Shown one piece after another: positions 20,279 through 30,214 of a stretch of DNA of 64,000 nucleotides; position 1 is the first letter of the stretch; each line of letters starts with the position of its first letter. The DNA lies in assembly GCA_965222975.1 (NCBI GenBank), contig CBDCVJ010000046.1, forward strand, positions 67,764-131,763, written 5' to 3'. The stretch is from UBA6168 sp965222975. Its GTDB lineage: Bacteria; Bacteroidota; Bacteroidia; Chitinophagales; Saprospiraceae. The translations under genes and the position numbers were made by a program. The notes below the pieces were generated by a model. It was not told the DNA's origin. It was given only the letters and a program-made list of their open reading frames with translations, and searched no databases.

Positions 20279-23200
20279 TTATAGTTCTTCACTGTATGCT
20301 GTTGGATAATTTTTTCTACGCAAATGTTTATTTGGATGATTTAGTCTAAACTTATTCAAGTCATATTCAACTTCACAATCATCACATCTAAACAGTGTGG
20401 ACGAATGCTCAACCATATCATTACCACATTTATAGCAGAAATACTCAGCCCTCTCCAAATGCCCAAGTTTTTCCTCAACTTTTACTCTAAGTTCAGAGTG
20501 TATTAGACCGCCCGTTAACTCAAGATTTCCTAAACGCCGAGAAAGCATAGCATCGGAACAACAAGAACCACAATTACCACATATATACAATCCGGCGAAA
20601 TTAGGATAATCGTGATAATTACATTTCTTTGAGTCCCTACTATCTATAATTGAATTGCATTTTCCATTCAGGCAATGATTAAGATAAACCAATTTCCCAT
20701 GCTCTAAACAATTATTGTTTTTGCATGAAAACCTAACAACAGTGTAAGCGGCGTAATTAGAACTTTCATCTGGATATAATATATGTTCACAGGAACGGCA
20801 ATATATACGCTCCAACAATCTATTAAACCGATTAATTTTAGATATGAATTGATAGTAATGGCCATTTGGGAAAGCCCCATATTTATTTTCTTCGTCTAAG
20901 TTAAAACCTAAGATTTTACAAAAATCTAATAAGGTATAACCCTTCCAATCCTCAGCTTTGTGAATGGTTTCACAGTTCTCAAAACAAGGTTGGTTAGCAC
21001 ACCACCAAAACTTCTTCTTGAATGTTTTATGTTCCTTATTGGCGACTCTTCCCTCACAAAATGTTACCCCTCTTGGAATATCTTTTCTTTCAAAATCGGC
21101 AAAGTGAGTATTGTTCTCGTAATTACTGCCCTCAAAATCCAAGAAAAATCTATTCTGACGAGCGAACTCCAACACTTCTTTTTCAGAGCGTGAGGGTACT
21201 CCCCAAAATAGCTCTTCTTTATTCCATTTTCTACCTGGTAGTTTTCTGATTTCTTGTACTAAATGTTCATCATAATCAAATTCTATTTTAAAATAAGATT
21301 TACCTTCTCCGAAAGGGATTCTTTTAATTGTTCCACTTTGATGACCCCAATTAAAATTACCTTCTAATCTTCCAAGGCATCGCTCGAAATAATTTCCAAT
21401 TTTAAACTTCCTTTTGCTGTTACCATACAAGTTTTGAAGGACAACACGTATCAACTCAGTTTCAACTAAAAATTTATTTTTTGTGGAGTAACTGGTCAAA
21501 CTTTCTATTATTAGGTCAGTAGTTAAATCAAGGGGAACATGAGGGTTGAGCTTTTCGTTTAATTTAAAAATATCAAGAGAAGTTCTTTTGATTTCTTGCA
21601 ATTTATCAATACTCAAATCAAACAGACCTTGCACCTTCAAGGAGAATAACCTCTTTAGAATTTGTACTTGGCCATCAGGTTTAAAATAAATGAATTTACG
21701 CTTCAATACATCGAAGTTAAAATCATTTCTTTTTTCCAAAAACCATAGAATAATTTGAAATATTTCACTGCCACTTTCGTAAACTTTATTTATCCATTCT
21801 TGATTAAGCGCTACAAGTTTTTGAATCAAGTTTAAGGATGTATAAAATTTAATCCTATCATCTACATCTCCGATAGACAATAATTTATCAAACATTAATT
21901 GTTCAATTACTTGAGACTTTACAAGTCCTTTTTTTAACCACTCATCAACCTCTTCATAAGATGAATCATTGTCATCCAATATTGAAATAATGTGACGCTC
22001 TGGAAGAATTCCTGCTAATCCTTCTTTCCATAGTTCAAAATAGAAGACTAAATCTGAGTTTTTGAAACAAAGCCTGTCAAGTTTTTGAAACGAATTAGAA
22101 GACAACACCCGAAGTCCCAAATTCATGGTTTCACGCAAGTCCTTTAATTCGTAAAAAAGCTCAATTCTTTTACTTAATACTTTTAAGGAAAAACTTTCCT
22201 CCGCAATTGAAAGGAATTTCTCTATTTCATCAATGGAATATTTTTCAAGAGTAGCAAACACAAACTCTTGCGAGTACTTATTTGAATAACTCTTTTTAAA
22301 AAATTCGGCTTTCAGTTCTTGGTTATCTATTCTATCTATTTGCGAAATAACTTCTTCAACTAATTTAGCCCCCTTTTTATCATTCCAATATTCAAGTTCG
22401 TGCAACTTGCCTTGTAAAGAAAAGCTATAACCCAACCCATTAGAAGATTTTAAATAGCCTTCGAGTAAATCAAACATGTACTCCCATTTTTCAGATGATA
22501 TTAATTGCCTTAATAACTCTATTCTTTCATCATCTGATTTGAGCAGCTTGAAGATTTTACTATGCTTTGATAAATCTTCATCTTCAAAATCTAATTTTAC
22601 TTTATTGAAATTATAATTGTCAATTTTTCCTTTCTGCCAAAGTTGAAAAGCAACATCTTCTGTGCATAGTTCAATAACACTTTTCTTGATAGATTCACGC
22701 AACTCATTTTTTAACTCTTCGGGTAAGCCACTTGGAATAATAGAAAAAAGGTTCTCAAAACTTTCAGAATCATTGGCATCCGTTACCTGTCCACACTTGC
22801 CTTCCAACTCATTTGAAAATACCTCTTTTACCACTTGATTGAGCTTTCCCTGCAAAGCCAAGTATTTATCACTCTCTTCAATTATCTCGATAGACTTAAA
22901 TGGAGATTTAGCTAAAAATTCATTTAGTGAATAACCAATTGAATTACCACAAAGCCATTCTATATAATTTTCACAAAACCGTTGTCCAAAAGTGTATGCA
23001 ACAATTCTTTTCAGTAATTCAGGAGTCAATTTTTCTTTATTCTCCCAAAGTACATTTTCTGGAATTTCATAATCTTCGGACTCATTAAGGCTTTCATGTC
23101 CAATAAGTCTAAACTCTTTTTTCACCCATGTAGTAAAGAGAATTTCAGGATTTAGATTCTTCCCGAAAAAGTCATAAATATCCGACAAAGGGAAATCGGC

Positions 23201-23689
23201 TCCTTTCCTATCCTTGAGCTGAGGTTCAAGAACGTTGAATATTTCAGTAAATAATTGCGGTTGCTTGGCTGAGACTTCTTCTAAAAAGTAATTCTTAATG
23301 CAGTCTGAAAGAGCCTGGGCATCCATGCTTTCACAGACACTTTTCAATCCAAGCTCAAACACATCAAATGTTCTGGACTCCGATGTTCTGTAAGGGTTTC
23401 CCCAACGACTTTTCCGAGTCACTTTTTGTGAAGAAGTAACATATTTCCTTCCTGAATACAGACTCATAACCACTGCAAAATCTTTGCATGAAGTAGGGAC
23501 ATGTGCCTTCTTTGCTGTGGTTTTATTCCTCTCAAACGTTTCATCAAAAAGCAATACTAACCCCATTTTTAGAGCAGCACCGCTACCTAAGAAGTTTGAG
23601 GAGAGAAGAAATGCCTCAGTACCATCTGGTTTCCCAATGACACCAAAGCCCTTAATAGAATCGAACCATTTAATTGCTCCAATTTTCAA
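20279..23689 (-). CDS. Cold-shock-domain and zinc-ribbon protein inside the R-M operon
   Basis: Intact 1136-aa protein. Residues 1-65 are a cold-shock-like OB fold (GAIKWFDSIKGFGVIGKPDG). Residues about 150-780 form a long alpha-helical region with solenoid-like LxxLL repeats. A domain near 800-880 (FKIEFDYDEHLVQEIRKLPG) resembles a small nucleic-acid-binding module. The C-terminal 300 residues have many Cys/His pairs (CYKCGNDM, CDDCEVEY, CGNCGSCC), i.e. several zinc ribbons. It lies between the HNH gene and hsdR. I infer an RNA/DNA-binding accessory to the defence operon; I know of no characterised homologue. Confidence 0.6.
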   Translation of the reverse strand: MKIGAIKWFDSIKGFGVIGKPDGTEAFLLSSNFLGSGAALKMGLVLLFDETFERNKTTAKKAHVPTSCKDFAVVMSLYSGRKYVTSSQKVTRKSRWGNPYRTSESRTFDVFELGLKSVCESMDAQALSDCIKNYFLEEVSAKQPQLFTEIFNVLEPQLKDRKGADFPLSDIYDFFGKNLNPEILFTTWVKKEFRLIGHESLNESEDYEIPENVLWENKEKLTPELLKRIVAYTFGQRFCENYIEWLCGNSIGYSLNEFLAKSPFKSIEIIEESDKYLALQGKLNQVVKEVFSNELEGKCGQVTDANDSESFENLFSIIPSGLPEELKNELRESIKKSVIELCTEDVAFQLWQKGKIDNYNFNKVKLDFEDEDLSKHSKIFKLLKSDDERIELLRQLISSEKWEYMFDLLEGYLKSSNGLGYSFSLQGKLHELEYWNDKKGAKLVEEVISQIDRIDNQELKAEFFKKSYSNKYSQEFVFATLEKYSIDEIEKFLSIAEESFSLKVLSKRIELFYELKDLRETMNLGLRVLSSNSFQKLDRLCFKNSDLVFYFELWKEGLAGILPERHIISILDDNDSSYEEVDEWLKKGLVKSQVIEQLMFDKLLSIGDVDDRIKFYTSLNLIQKLVALNQEWINKVYESGSEIFQIILWFLEKRNDFNFDVLKRKFIYFKPDGQVQILKRLFSLKVQGLFDLSIDKLQEIKRTSLDIFKLNEKLNPHVPLDLTTDLIIESLTSYSTKNKFLVETELIRVVLQNLYGNSKRKFKIGNYFERCLGRLEGNFNWGHQSGTIKRIPFGEGKSYFKIEFDYDEHLVQEIRKLPGRKWNKEELFWGVPSRSEKEVLEFARQNRFFLDFEGSNYENNTHFADFERKDIPRGVTFCEGRVANKEHKTFKKKFWWCANQPCFENCETIHKAEDWKGYTLLDFCKILGFNLDEENKYGAFPNGHYYQFISKINRFNRLLERIYCRSCEHILYPDESSNYAAYTVVRFSCKNNNCLEHGKLVYLNHCLNGKCNSIIDSRDSKKCNYHDYPNFAGLYICGNCGSCCSDAMLSRRLGNLELTGGLIHSELRVKVEEKLGHLERAEYFCYKCGNDMVEHSSTLFRCDDCEVEYDLNKFRLNHPNKHLRRKNYPTAYSEEL

Positions 23690-23758
23690 TTTATTTCAGT
23701 TTTGAATGGGTAAATTTTTGATGTTTTCTCATCCCCCTCTTCTGGATTCTCTTTAAGT

Positions 23759-24741
23759 CTATTTTATGTTACTTATCCAATTCAAATTGTGTTTTATGTT
23801 ATCTAAATCTGAAAGGTAGTTATCGCTAAAAGTAAAAGGATACATATCTATATAGAACCCTTTTTCTCTCTTAAACCTATCCTTTAATGGTTTAAGAACT
23901 GTATCAATCGTTTTGATTGGAAGTGGAATAATAGTTTCCAAATACTCGTTTAGACGCAGGTGTTTTGAGATTAAAAACAGGCATTATTGCCTCCATTCCC
24001 TTTTCTGTTATAAATGGAACTCCCATTTTATCAGGTGGGAAGGTGGGAAATTTGAACCAAAAATCTAAAGGATATAAGTCCTTTTCGGGATTCAATAATT
24101 GCTCTCTGATAACATTATAAGCTGGGTCTAAAATAAAGTTGTATCCGAAAAGTCTAAAAATTAGAAGATACCCAGATTTTAATAACGCCAATTGCAATTT
24201 CTTTGGGTCAACTTTTGGTTGGATAGAGTTCAAAATTTACTAATGCTTCATCTTCAGAGGCTACTTCATTCCTAAAGTTTTCGAGAACTTTAGGGTTATT
24301 CTTTTTCTTCTTTCCACTTAAGAAAATCTTTTTTGTTCCATCTTCTTTTATAAAAAACTTTCCAAAAACAGTTTTTCCAGATTTTTTAAACTTAACATTT
24401 CTTTCAGCCTTTGGTCTAAATTCTCGAATATTCAAGTTTAAGTAATCTTTCATTCAAGTGCCAATCAATTGTTTGACCACAAGTATTATTACATTCACGA
24501 CATGTTAAAATATTGGCTGTTCCCCCCAAGGATTTTGGTGGAGCGTCTTCTAAAGTTAATGGGTTAGTCAAGCTTTGGTCTAAATCCTTTGGAGAAAAGT
24601 GTATTAGGCAAATTGGGCAGATGTATGTCTTAACGAATTTTGGATAAAACGTCGTGGTAATAAGTTATTCACCTTGAGTAATTCCAAATTATTGGAATAC
24701 TTATAGAATAATTTAAGTCTTATTTCTTCTGGTTTTGCCAT
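23759..24741 (-). pseudogene. HNH-type endonuclease-like protein, frameshifted
   Basis: The start is MAKPEEIRLKLFYKYSN at 24741. The next frame gives an HNH_5-like zinc core: CPICLIHFSP, then a LGG-x-ANILTC segment, then CRECNNTCG. It continues through 24453-24208 and 24233-23904 to TAG 23759. The joined length is about 325 aa with roughly four one-base shifts. It sits between HsdS and the cold-shock/zinc protein in the same direction, a usual place for an accessory nuclease. Confidence 0.55.
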
Positions 24742-24755
24742 TAAATATTTGCATT

Positions 24756-25992
24756 TTATGCAGATTGAGCAGATTCATTCATCAAATCATCCACACGGAC
24801 TTTGCCTGTGAGGAGGTCTTGCATTAAACCTGTTTTTGTCCTTTTCAAATTATCAAGCTTCTTTACATTACTATTGAGGCTTTCATTCAGCAAATTAATA
24901 GCATCAACAATTCTTTTTTGTTCTTCTTTATTTCCTGGAAAAGCAATAATTAAGTTTCTAATTTGTCTCATTGTAAGACTTGGTGTTGCAGTTGTCACTG
25001 TCAAGTTTTTCATTTGAGACTGAACAGGATGTGACCTTAGAAATATTTCAAGAAAGTCATTTATAATTAATTCAGAAGGAACAATCTTCGCAATATTCGG
25101 GGCAAGATGGTATTTTATCATTCTCTCTGATTTGCAAAATGTCACCAATATATGCTCCGATTATACGTAATCAGAATATCGCCAGCATAGAGCTTTGAAC
25201 GAGTCAACATTTCAGAGACTTTTCTTGAGATTCTTTGGATATTTGATAAGTCTAATTTTTCGTTTTTTATATTCAACGCTCTCAAAGCTATTATCTCACC
25301 ATCTTCTATGTATTTGATATAGTTTGTAAATTCAAAACCAGCAAGTTTCGTCACAAAACAAAACTCCCCTAATCCTCCGAAATTCCACTCCCTCGGAATC
25401 TTCCCCAACGGACTTTCCTTAAACTCATGCGTTTCCTCACTACGGATATTCCCTTTCTCATCAATGCCACGAGTGAGGAGGTCGTGCATCAGTCCTGTTT
25501 TGATGCGCTCGTATTTGACTATGAGTTGTTCCGTTTTTTCAATGGCTTGGTCTATGGTGGTGAGGATGGCGGCAATGATAGATTTGTTCTGATTTTGAGT
25601 TTGGAAATGACACTTCATATTCTCTCAAATGCTTTAAGTGTCTATCATATCCATGATTGGCAATCCTACTGCCCGCAAGAAGGACTAAATAATAGAGATA
25701 TTTGTCTGAAAGTGAGTTAGTGGGTTTTAGCAATTGAGTCCCATCTGCACCAGCAACAAAAGGAAAATCTACATATTTAACATGACGTGTATGGTCTCCA
25801 AAAACTGTTATAGGTAAATCCTCAAAGTTTACTTTTTCATTGTTGTCAAAGTATCCGCCAAATGAATTCAACACTTTGGTCAATAACAGGATATTGACCA
25901 TTTTCCAAGTACTCACTCGATTTAATTTGTTTAGCCTTGTCGTTTTTGAGAACAAAGAGGCTATTTAATTTTCCTTTACTCCAATCTCCCAT
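24756..25992 (-). pseudogene. hsdS: Type I restriction specificity subunit S, several frameshifts
   Basis: DNA-recognition subunit with the expected two target-recognition domains. The start is MGDWSKGKLNSLFVLKNDKA at 25992; TRD1 ends in KSIIAAILTTIDQAIEKTEQ and its conserved helix; TRD2 starts PLGKIPREWNFGGLGEF and ends in the second conserved helix (KEEQKRIVDAINLLNE). Shifts near 25880, 25600 and 25150 (probably two) break it into four frames. The repeated helix pair LIVKYERIKTGLMHDLLTRG / LDNLKRTKTGLMQDLLTGKV is diagnostic of HsdS. Confidence 0.8.
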
Positions 25993-26022
25993 ACCTATTG
26001 ATAATTTAAAGCGGTCAAAAAT

Positions 26023-28682
26023 TCATTTCAACTTATTCAGCACCAAAGTACGGGACTGCTCCAGGTCGTTCCTGCTCACCGCATATTTGTCCCACAGCTT
26101 TTCCACCAGGCTGACCAGTTCACGCTTTTCACGGTTTTAGGTAGCGTTCCAGTTGTTCCTGCATCAAGTCGTGGTGTTTTTGCAGGATAAGGTCACGGGC
26201 TTCTTCGTCAGTAATTGGTTCACCAATAGCAGCAACCAAACCTTCTACCATGCCCTTTTTCTCGTTGTAAAAGTCTATTTGCTTTTGGTGCCTTCTTTTT
26301 TGCGGCTGGTTTTACGGCGGCAGCCAGTTCTGCTTCTGCCAAAATGATGAGGTCATCGAGATATTTCAGAAATCCATCACGTCCATATTTTTTGGCATCC
26401 ACCAAGTCTTCGAGGCGGGCTTCTTTTGCCTTGAGCAATTTTTTGAGTGCTTTGATACTGCTGTCTGTACTGGCTATTTTTTCGGACAATTCAAATTGAG
26501 TGAGGGCTTCTGCTCTGCTCTTTTCGGGTATTTGTGGAAGCAATAATTTCAAAGTCTTGGCAGTCAGTTTTTTCTTGGTATCGAGTTCCACGAAATTACT
26601 GAGGAGGTCTTTCACATCATCCACCAATACCTTTGTAACGTACTTTACGGTCGCCTTTTTTTCATTGCCTTCATCATCAGTTTCAGGTTCCACCTCCGCC
26701 TCTTCCATAGCTTCCTGTAAAGCATTTTCGAGGTCAGAAAGTTGATTTTCTAATTGGTCGAGTTCATCCATTTCCATTTGAAAAAACTCCTTTTGGATAT
26801 ACGAGTCTGGAATAAGGTTAACACTCCATCCACCAAATGGTGAGGAAATAGTCTTGAGGTCGTAATTGATGGTCTGCCACCAATTCACGAAAATACCTGC
26901 CACTTGGAACTTATCGAACAAGGCCAAAGGCACAAGCTTTTCTTGAAAACTTTGTAGGAGTTCTGCCCTTATTTCCGGCAGGTTGTTTTCCGTTTCCAAA
27001 CGGATGAAATCCGTCTTGGCTTCTTCCCACCAGGTATTTGTTTCTTTGCGGAATCGTTCGAGGGTTTGCTTCACCCCGTCGTGGTTCTCGATATGTTCTT
27101 TAATGGTTGATTTTTCCGAGAGTTCACTTTTGAAATCAAAGTAGTCGGCACTCCTCTCCTGAAAAAACACATCCCGTTTCATTCCAAACTTATGGTAAAA
27201 CGGTTCTTGAGTAGCGACTTCACTTTTCGGAACACCACCTTGCAAATGGGCTTTTACATCTTCCGGCTCTGGGTCAGGTGTGTTGTTCACGTAACGGCGA
27301 ATGTTCAGGTTAAAATCATTGTCTTCAATTTCCGTCATTGCAACCAGACGGGAATATTTTGGTATTTCCAGCTTCTTAGTGAAAGCTGTATCAATTTTTT
27401 CGATGTCTTCGGGACGAAGGAAGTTTTGAGCTTTGCCCTCTCCGAACTCACCGTCAGCATTCACAAACAGGATTTTATTACGCAGTTCATCCGGCTTGTT
27501 TTTGTTGATAACCAATACACAAGCGGGAATCCCTGTCCCATAAAACAGTGATGGAGGTAAAGCAATAATCGCCTCGATGAGGTTGTCCTTTACGATACCT
27601 TCACGGATTATCTTTTCCGCTCCTCCACGAAACAGGACACCATGCGGGACTATACAGGCCATTTTTCCATTGTCTTTCAAACTGGCAACCATGTGTTGCA
27701 CGAACATCAAGTCACCTTTCTTTCCCGTTTCAGGCGCATAACCATAGCGGAAACGAGCCGCAAAATTGAGGTTGTCCTTCGAGTAGTTTTGAGAAAATGG
27801 AGGATTAGCAAGAATACGGTCGTACTTCTTCAGTGAACCACCTTCTGTATGCTGTGGGTCTTCGATGGTATCCCCCAACTGAATATCTGAGTCCAGAACA
27901 TTGTGCAAAATCATGTTCATTTTACAGATAGACCAAACTGTTCCATTGTTGTCCTGCCCTGCCAGTGTAAGGTTACGTGCATTCTGTCCTTGCTCTTCTA
28001 CATACTGAGCCGATTGAATCAGCATACCACCAGAGCCAGCAGTTGGGTCATAAATAGCCATTGCCGCTTTAGGCTTCATTAGTTGAACCAACAAACGCAC
28101 TACCTGAGAAGGCGTATAGAATTCACCTCCCTTTTTCCCAGCACTGTCAGCAAAGTATTTGATTAGGTATTCATAGGCTGCTCCCAACAGGTCAGGGAAC
28201 TCGAAATTGTTATTGGTAAGCTTTATCTTGTCGAAGTGGTCAATCAGGTCTTTGGCCTTCGAGTCGGGAATGACACGCTTGTTCCCTTTGGTTTTGTTGA
28301 AATTGATGTTGTCTTTCAGCACTCCCCTCAAGGAATCATTTGCCTCCTCCAAAGCTGCCAATGCCAAATCCAACTGCTCCCCTGCATTCTGATGAAAGTA
28401 GCGGATTTTCTCCCAGCGAGCCTGCTCAGGTACAAAAAAGGTTTCTCCGTAGGTCACAGGAGAATCCAGAACATCAGTGAGAACTTGCCCTTCCAGGTGC
28501 TTATAATCATCGGTACGAAGCCTATTCCTTCGCTCCACAAATTGGTCGCTCATCCTCTTCAAAAAGAGCATCCCGAAAATGTATTCCTTAAACTCCGAAG
28601 CGTCCATGCTCCCCCTCAAGATGTCGGCGGCTTTGAGGAGAAAAGATTCGAGCTGGGAGAGAGTTATTTTGGTATTTTGCAT
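26023..28682 (-). pseudogene. hsdM: Type I restriction methyltransferase subunit M, 3' frameshifts
   Basis: N6-adenine methyltransferase of the type I system. The first 810 codons are intact: an N-terminal HsdM helical domain, SAM-binding motif YDPTAGSGGMLIQSAQ (near residue 215), and catalytic NPPF as ILANPPFSQNY. A long C-terminal extension with helical KAE-rich segments follows, larger than most HsdM. Near 26290 the frame slips (KQIDFYNEKKGMVEGLV), and again near 26137 (REKRELVSLVEKLWDKY), ending at TGA 26023. No in-frame TGA in some 880 codons, so this is plainly standard code. First gene of the defence operon. Confidence 0.85.
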
Positions 28683-28792
28683 TAACTTAGATAGAAAATT
28701 AAATGATGCGTGAAAGTAGCGATTTTTGTTATTTCAAGCGACCTTTAAACCCCTTTTAAACCTTTTAAAACCCCTTTAAAACCCACATAGAC

Positions 28793-28915
28793 TTGACAAT
28801 AGAATTCTTTTGATTATACTCCTGATACAAACGTCCTTCGGGATTCTCTCCCTGACAAGCTCAGGGAAGAGGAAAGATAAAAAAGCTTAAAGCAGCAATG
28901 CTTTGAGCTTTTCTT
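28793..28915 (+). ncRNA. Predicted small RNA with sigma70-type promoter (plus)
   Basis: TTGACA 28793-28798, 16-bp spacer, TATACT 28815-28820; predicted start near 28827. The RNA holds the hairpin TCCCTGA...TCAGGGA and ends in the stem AAGCTTAAAGCA/TGCTTTGAGCTT followed by T-rich bases, about 85 nt. The same hairpin can end the convergent PemK gene. Between HsdM and this promoter the bases are T/A/C-tract rich without other features. Confidence 0.5.
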
Positions 28916-29272
28916 TTATTTGGTCAAAATCTTCTTGATGGATGGTAGCAATTTTATCTGTTAACCTCTTTTTGTCCACCATTTTGACTTGTGAAAGAAT
29001 GAGGCGAGACGGTTCATCGAAATAGCCTTCTGACAATAAATGATAAAATTTATTATCCTTTCACCTTGTCGTCATCGGAACGACGAAGAACATATTTCCC
29101 ACCTTTTTCAAATGAGAACAGGTCTTTGAAAACTTTTCCCTTTTCCATCTTCCTCATTGCCAACATTGACACCCAAATGGGCAAACCACACCTCTCTTAC
29201 TTTTACGAACACCTCCCCTTTTTGCCTGTGTATTTTCTTTTTTAGGATATTCCGTTCATCAAATCTTTTCAT
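28885..29272 (-). CDS. PemK/MazF-like toxin, recoded TGA plus a frameshift
   Basis: It starts at ATG 29272 (MKRFDERNILKKKIHRQKGE). The PemK/MazF pattern follows: VREVWFAHLGVNVGNEEDGK, then SFQRPVLI. An in-frame TGA (29108-29110) and then a homopolymer shift (A5 for A6) lead to FFVVPMTTR-TGA-KDNKFYHL, with the second TGA at 29061. The C-terminus has SRLILSQVKMVDKKRLTDKI and ends near 28885. With TGA=Gly and one or two homopolymer indels corrected it is a full-length toxin of about 129 residues. No antitoxin gene is seen beside it. Upstream is a TTGATA-16-TATAAG promoter (29298-29325). In code 11 no complete product can form. Confidence 0.6.
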
Positions 29273-29334
29273 TGTTTATGCTGAATAAATTATAGCTCTT
29301 ATACTTGCTATACAATTATTATCAATGGGAAATC

Positions 29335-29517
29335 AAAAAAGCCTGCCAGCAAAAACTGGACAGGCAATTAAACAAGCGCTATGATTCCCTTGTAGAATGG
29401 TGGACGTCAGTCCTCTCTAAGGAGGAGCAACCAACTGTGGTAGAGGCACGGCATCAGTAAGCGGTTGTCCGTAATTAGAGCAGTAACCGACGTCCGATTT
29501 TTTCAGTTCTTCAAAGT
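29335..29517 (-). ncRNA. Predicted structured RNA A (minus)
   Basis: Promoter TTGACT (29546-29551, minus), 16-bp spacer, TATAAA (29524-29529). Predicted RNA about 183 nt. Self-complementary GGACGTC and GACGTCC about 80 nt apart would close a large domain. It ends in the stem GCCTGTCC/GGCAGGC and TTTTTT (29335-29365). It has no open frame. First of three consecutive promoter-RNA-terminator units on this strand. Confidence 0.55.
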
Positions 29518-29567
29518 GAATTTTTTATAAATACTTTATGTAAAAAGTCAAGTCTATTGTGAGGTCT

Positions 29568-29666
29568 AAAAAAAATGGCTGCCACGAAAACGGGCAGCCA
29601 CAAAACAGCTTATTTAACCCCACAAAACCATGTTGCCCAGGACGGGCGAGGTGAGTGGAGAAATAG
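29568..29666 (-). ncRNA. Predicted structured RNA B (minus)
   Basis: Promoter TTGACT (29695-29700), 16-bp spacer, TATAGT (29673-29678), then about 99 nt ending in the stem TGGCTGCC/GGCAGCCA and TTTTTTTT (29568-29600). No open frame. The same architecture as RNAs A and C, but no clear primary-sequence similarity to them. Confidence 0.55.
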
Positions 29667-29722
29667 GTCTTTACTATAATTTTTTATTGAGTTAAGTCAA
29701 GCGCAACACCACAATTTTTTAT

Positions 29723-29940
29723 AAAAAAAGAAAAATGGTTGCTGCGAAAAGCACAGCAACCAAATTGTATGAACAAACACCCGACGGTGGGAAGTCCAAT
29801 GGTATATGAAACGATATGAATCGGGAAGGCCGTAGCCTTCCCGACGTGGTACGCCTTGTGGCGGTTTAACTGAATGGCCTATCATCAGGCATGGTCTTCG
29901 ACATTCAGTTTTTGTGAACCACTAAAATGACGTTTCATAT
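29723..29940 (-). ncRNA. Predicted structured RNA C (minus), highly paired
   Basis: Promoter TTGACT (29969-29974), 16-bp spacer, TATATA (29947-29952). The RNA of about 218 nt has nested pairings: ATATGAAACG with CGTTTCATAT (outer), ACTGAATG with CATTCAGT, and a perfect hairpin CGGGAAGGC...GCCTTCCCG. It ends in the stem TGGTTGCTG/CAGCAACCA and a T run (29723-29762). A 62-aa frame on this strand is not convincing against that structure. The stretch 29975-30095 has no feature I can name. Confidence 0.6.
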
Positions 29941-30095
29941 AAAACATATATAGCCACTCTATCAATAAAGTCAAGTTCTTTTCTCCAAAATTGATATGCA
30001 ATTAAATACACAATAGAAAAAAGTAAAAACGCTTCCCAGAAAAGCTTTTCAAACGAATTTCAAAGTTTTCAAAGTGCATTTTAAATTTTTAAAAC

Positions 30096-30117
30096 AAATA
30101 CCCAATTTGTTATAATA
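30096..30117 (-). repeat. Single inverted iteron copy
   Basis: An exact 22-bp reverse-orientation copy of the iteron consensus found at 31298-31459, 1.2 kb away and upstream of the SprT gene. It could be a second Rep-binding site, for handcuffing or regulation. Confidence 0.65.
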
Positions 30118-30214
30118 GGTCGAACTGGTTATCGGTCAATAGGCTTCTCTCCTTGATTTTTCTATTTCTGTGAATATGGATTTGTAGCGTACTAAACAAT
30201 ACAAAATCCATATT

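Noticed and set aside
26500..28392. Plus-strand frames opposite hsdM and hsdR
   Set aside because: They mirror high-scoring minus-strand genes and show no family patterns or ribosome-binding context; treated as shadows.
29697..29885. 62-aa frame inside predicted RNA C
   Set aside because: The region folds strongly and has a promoter and terminator of an RNA gene; the peptide has no plausible motif.
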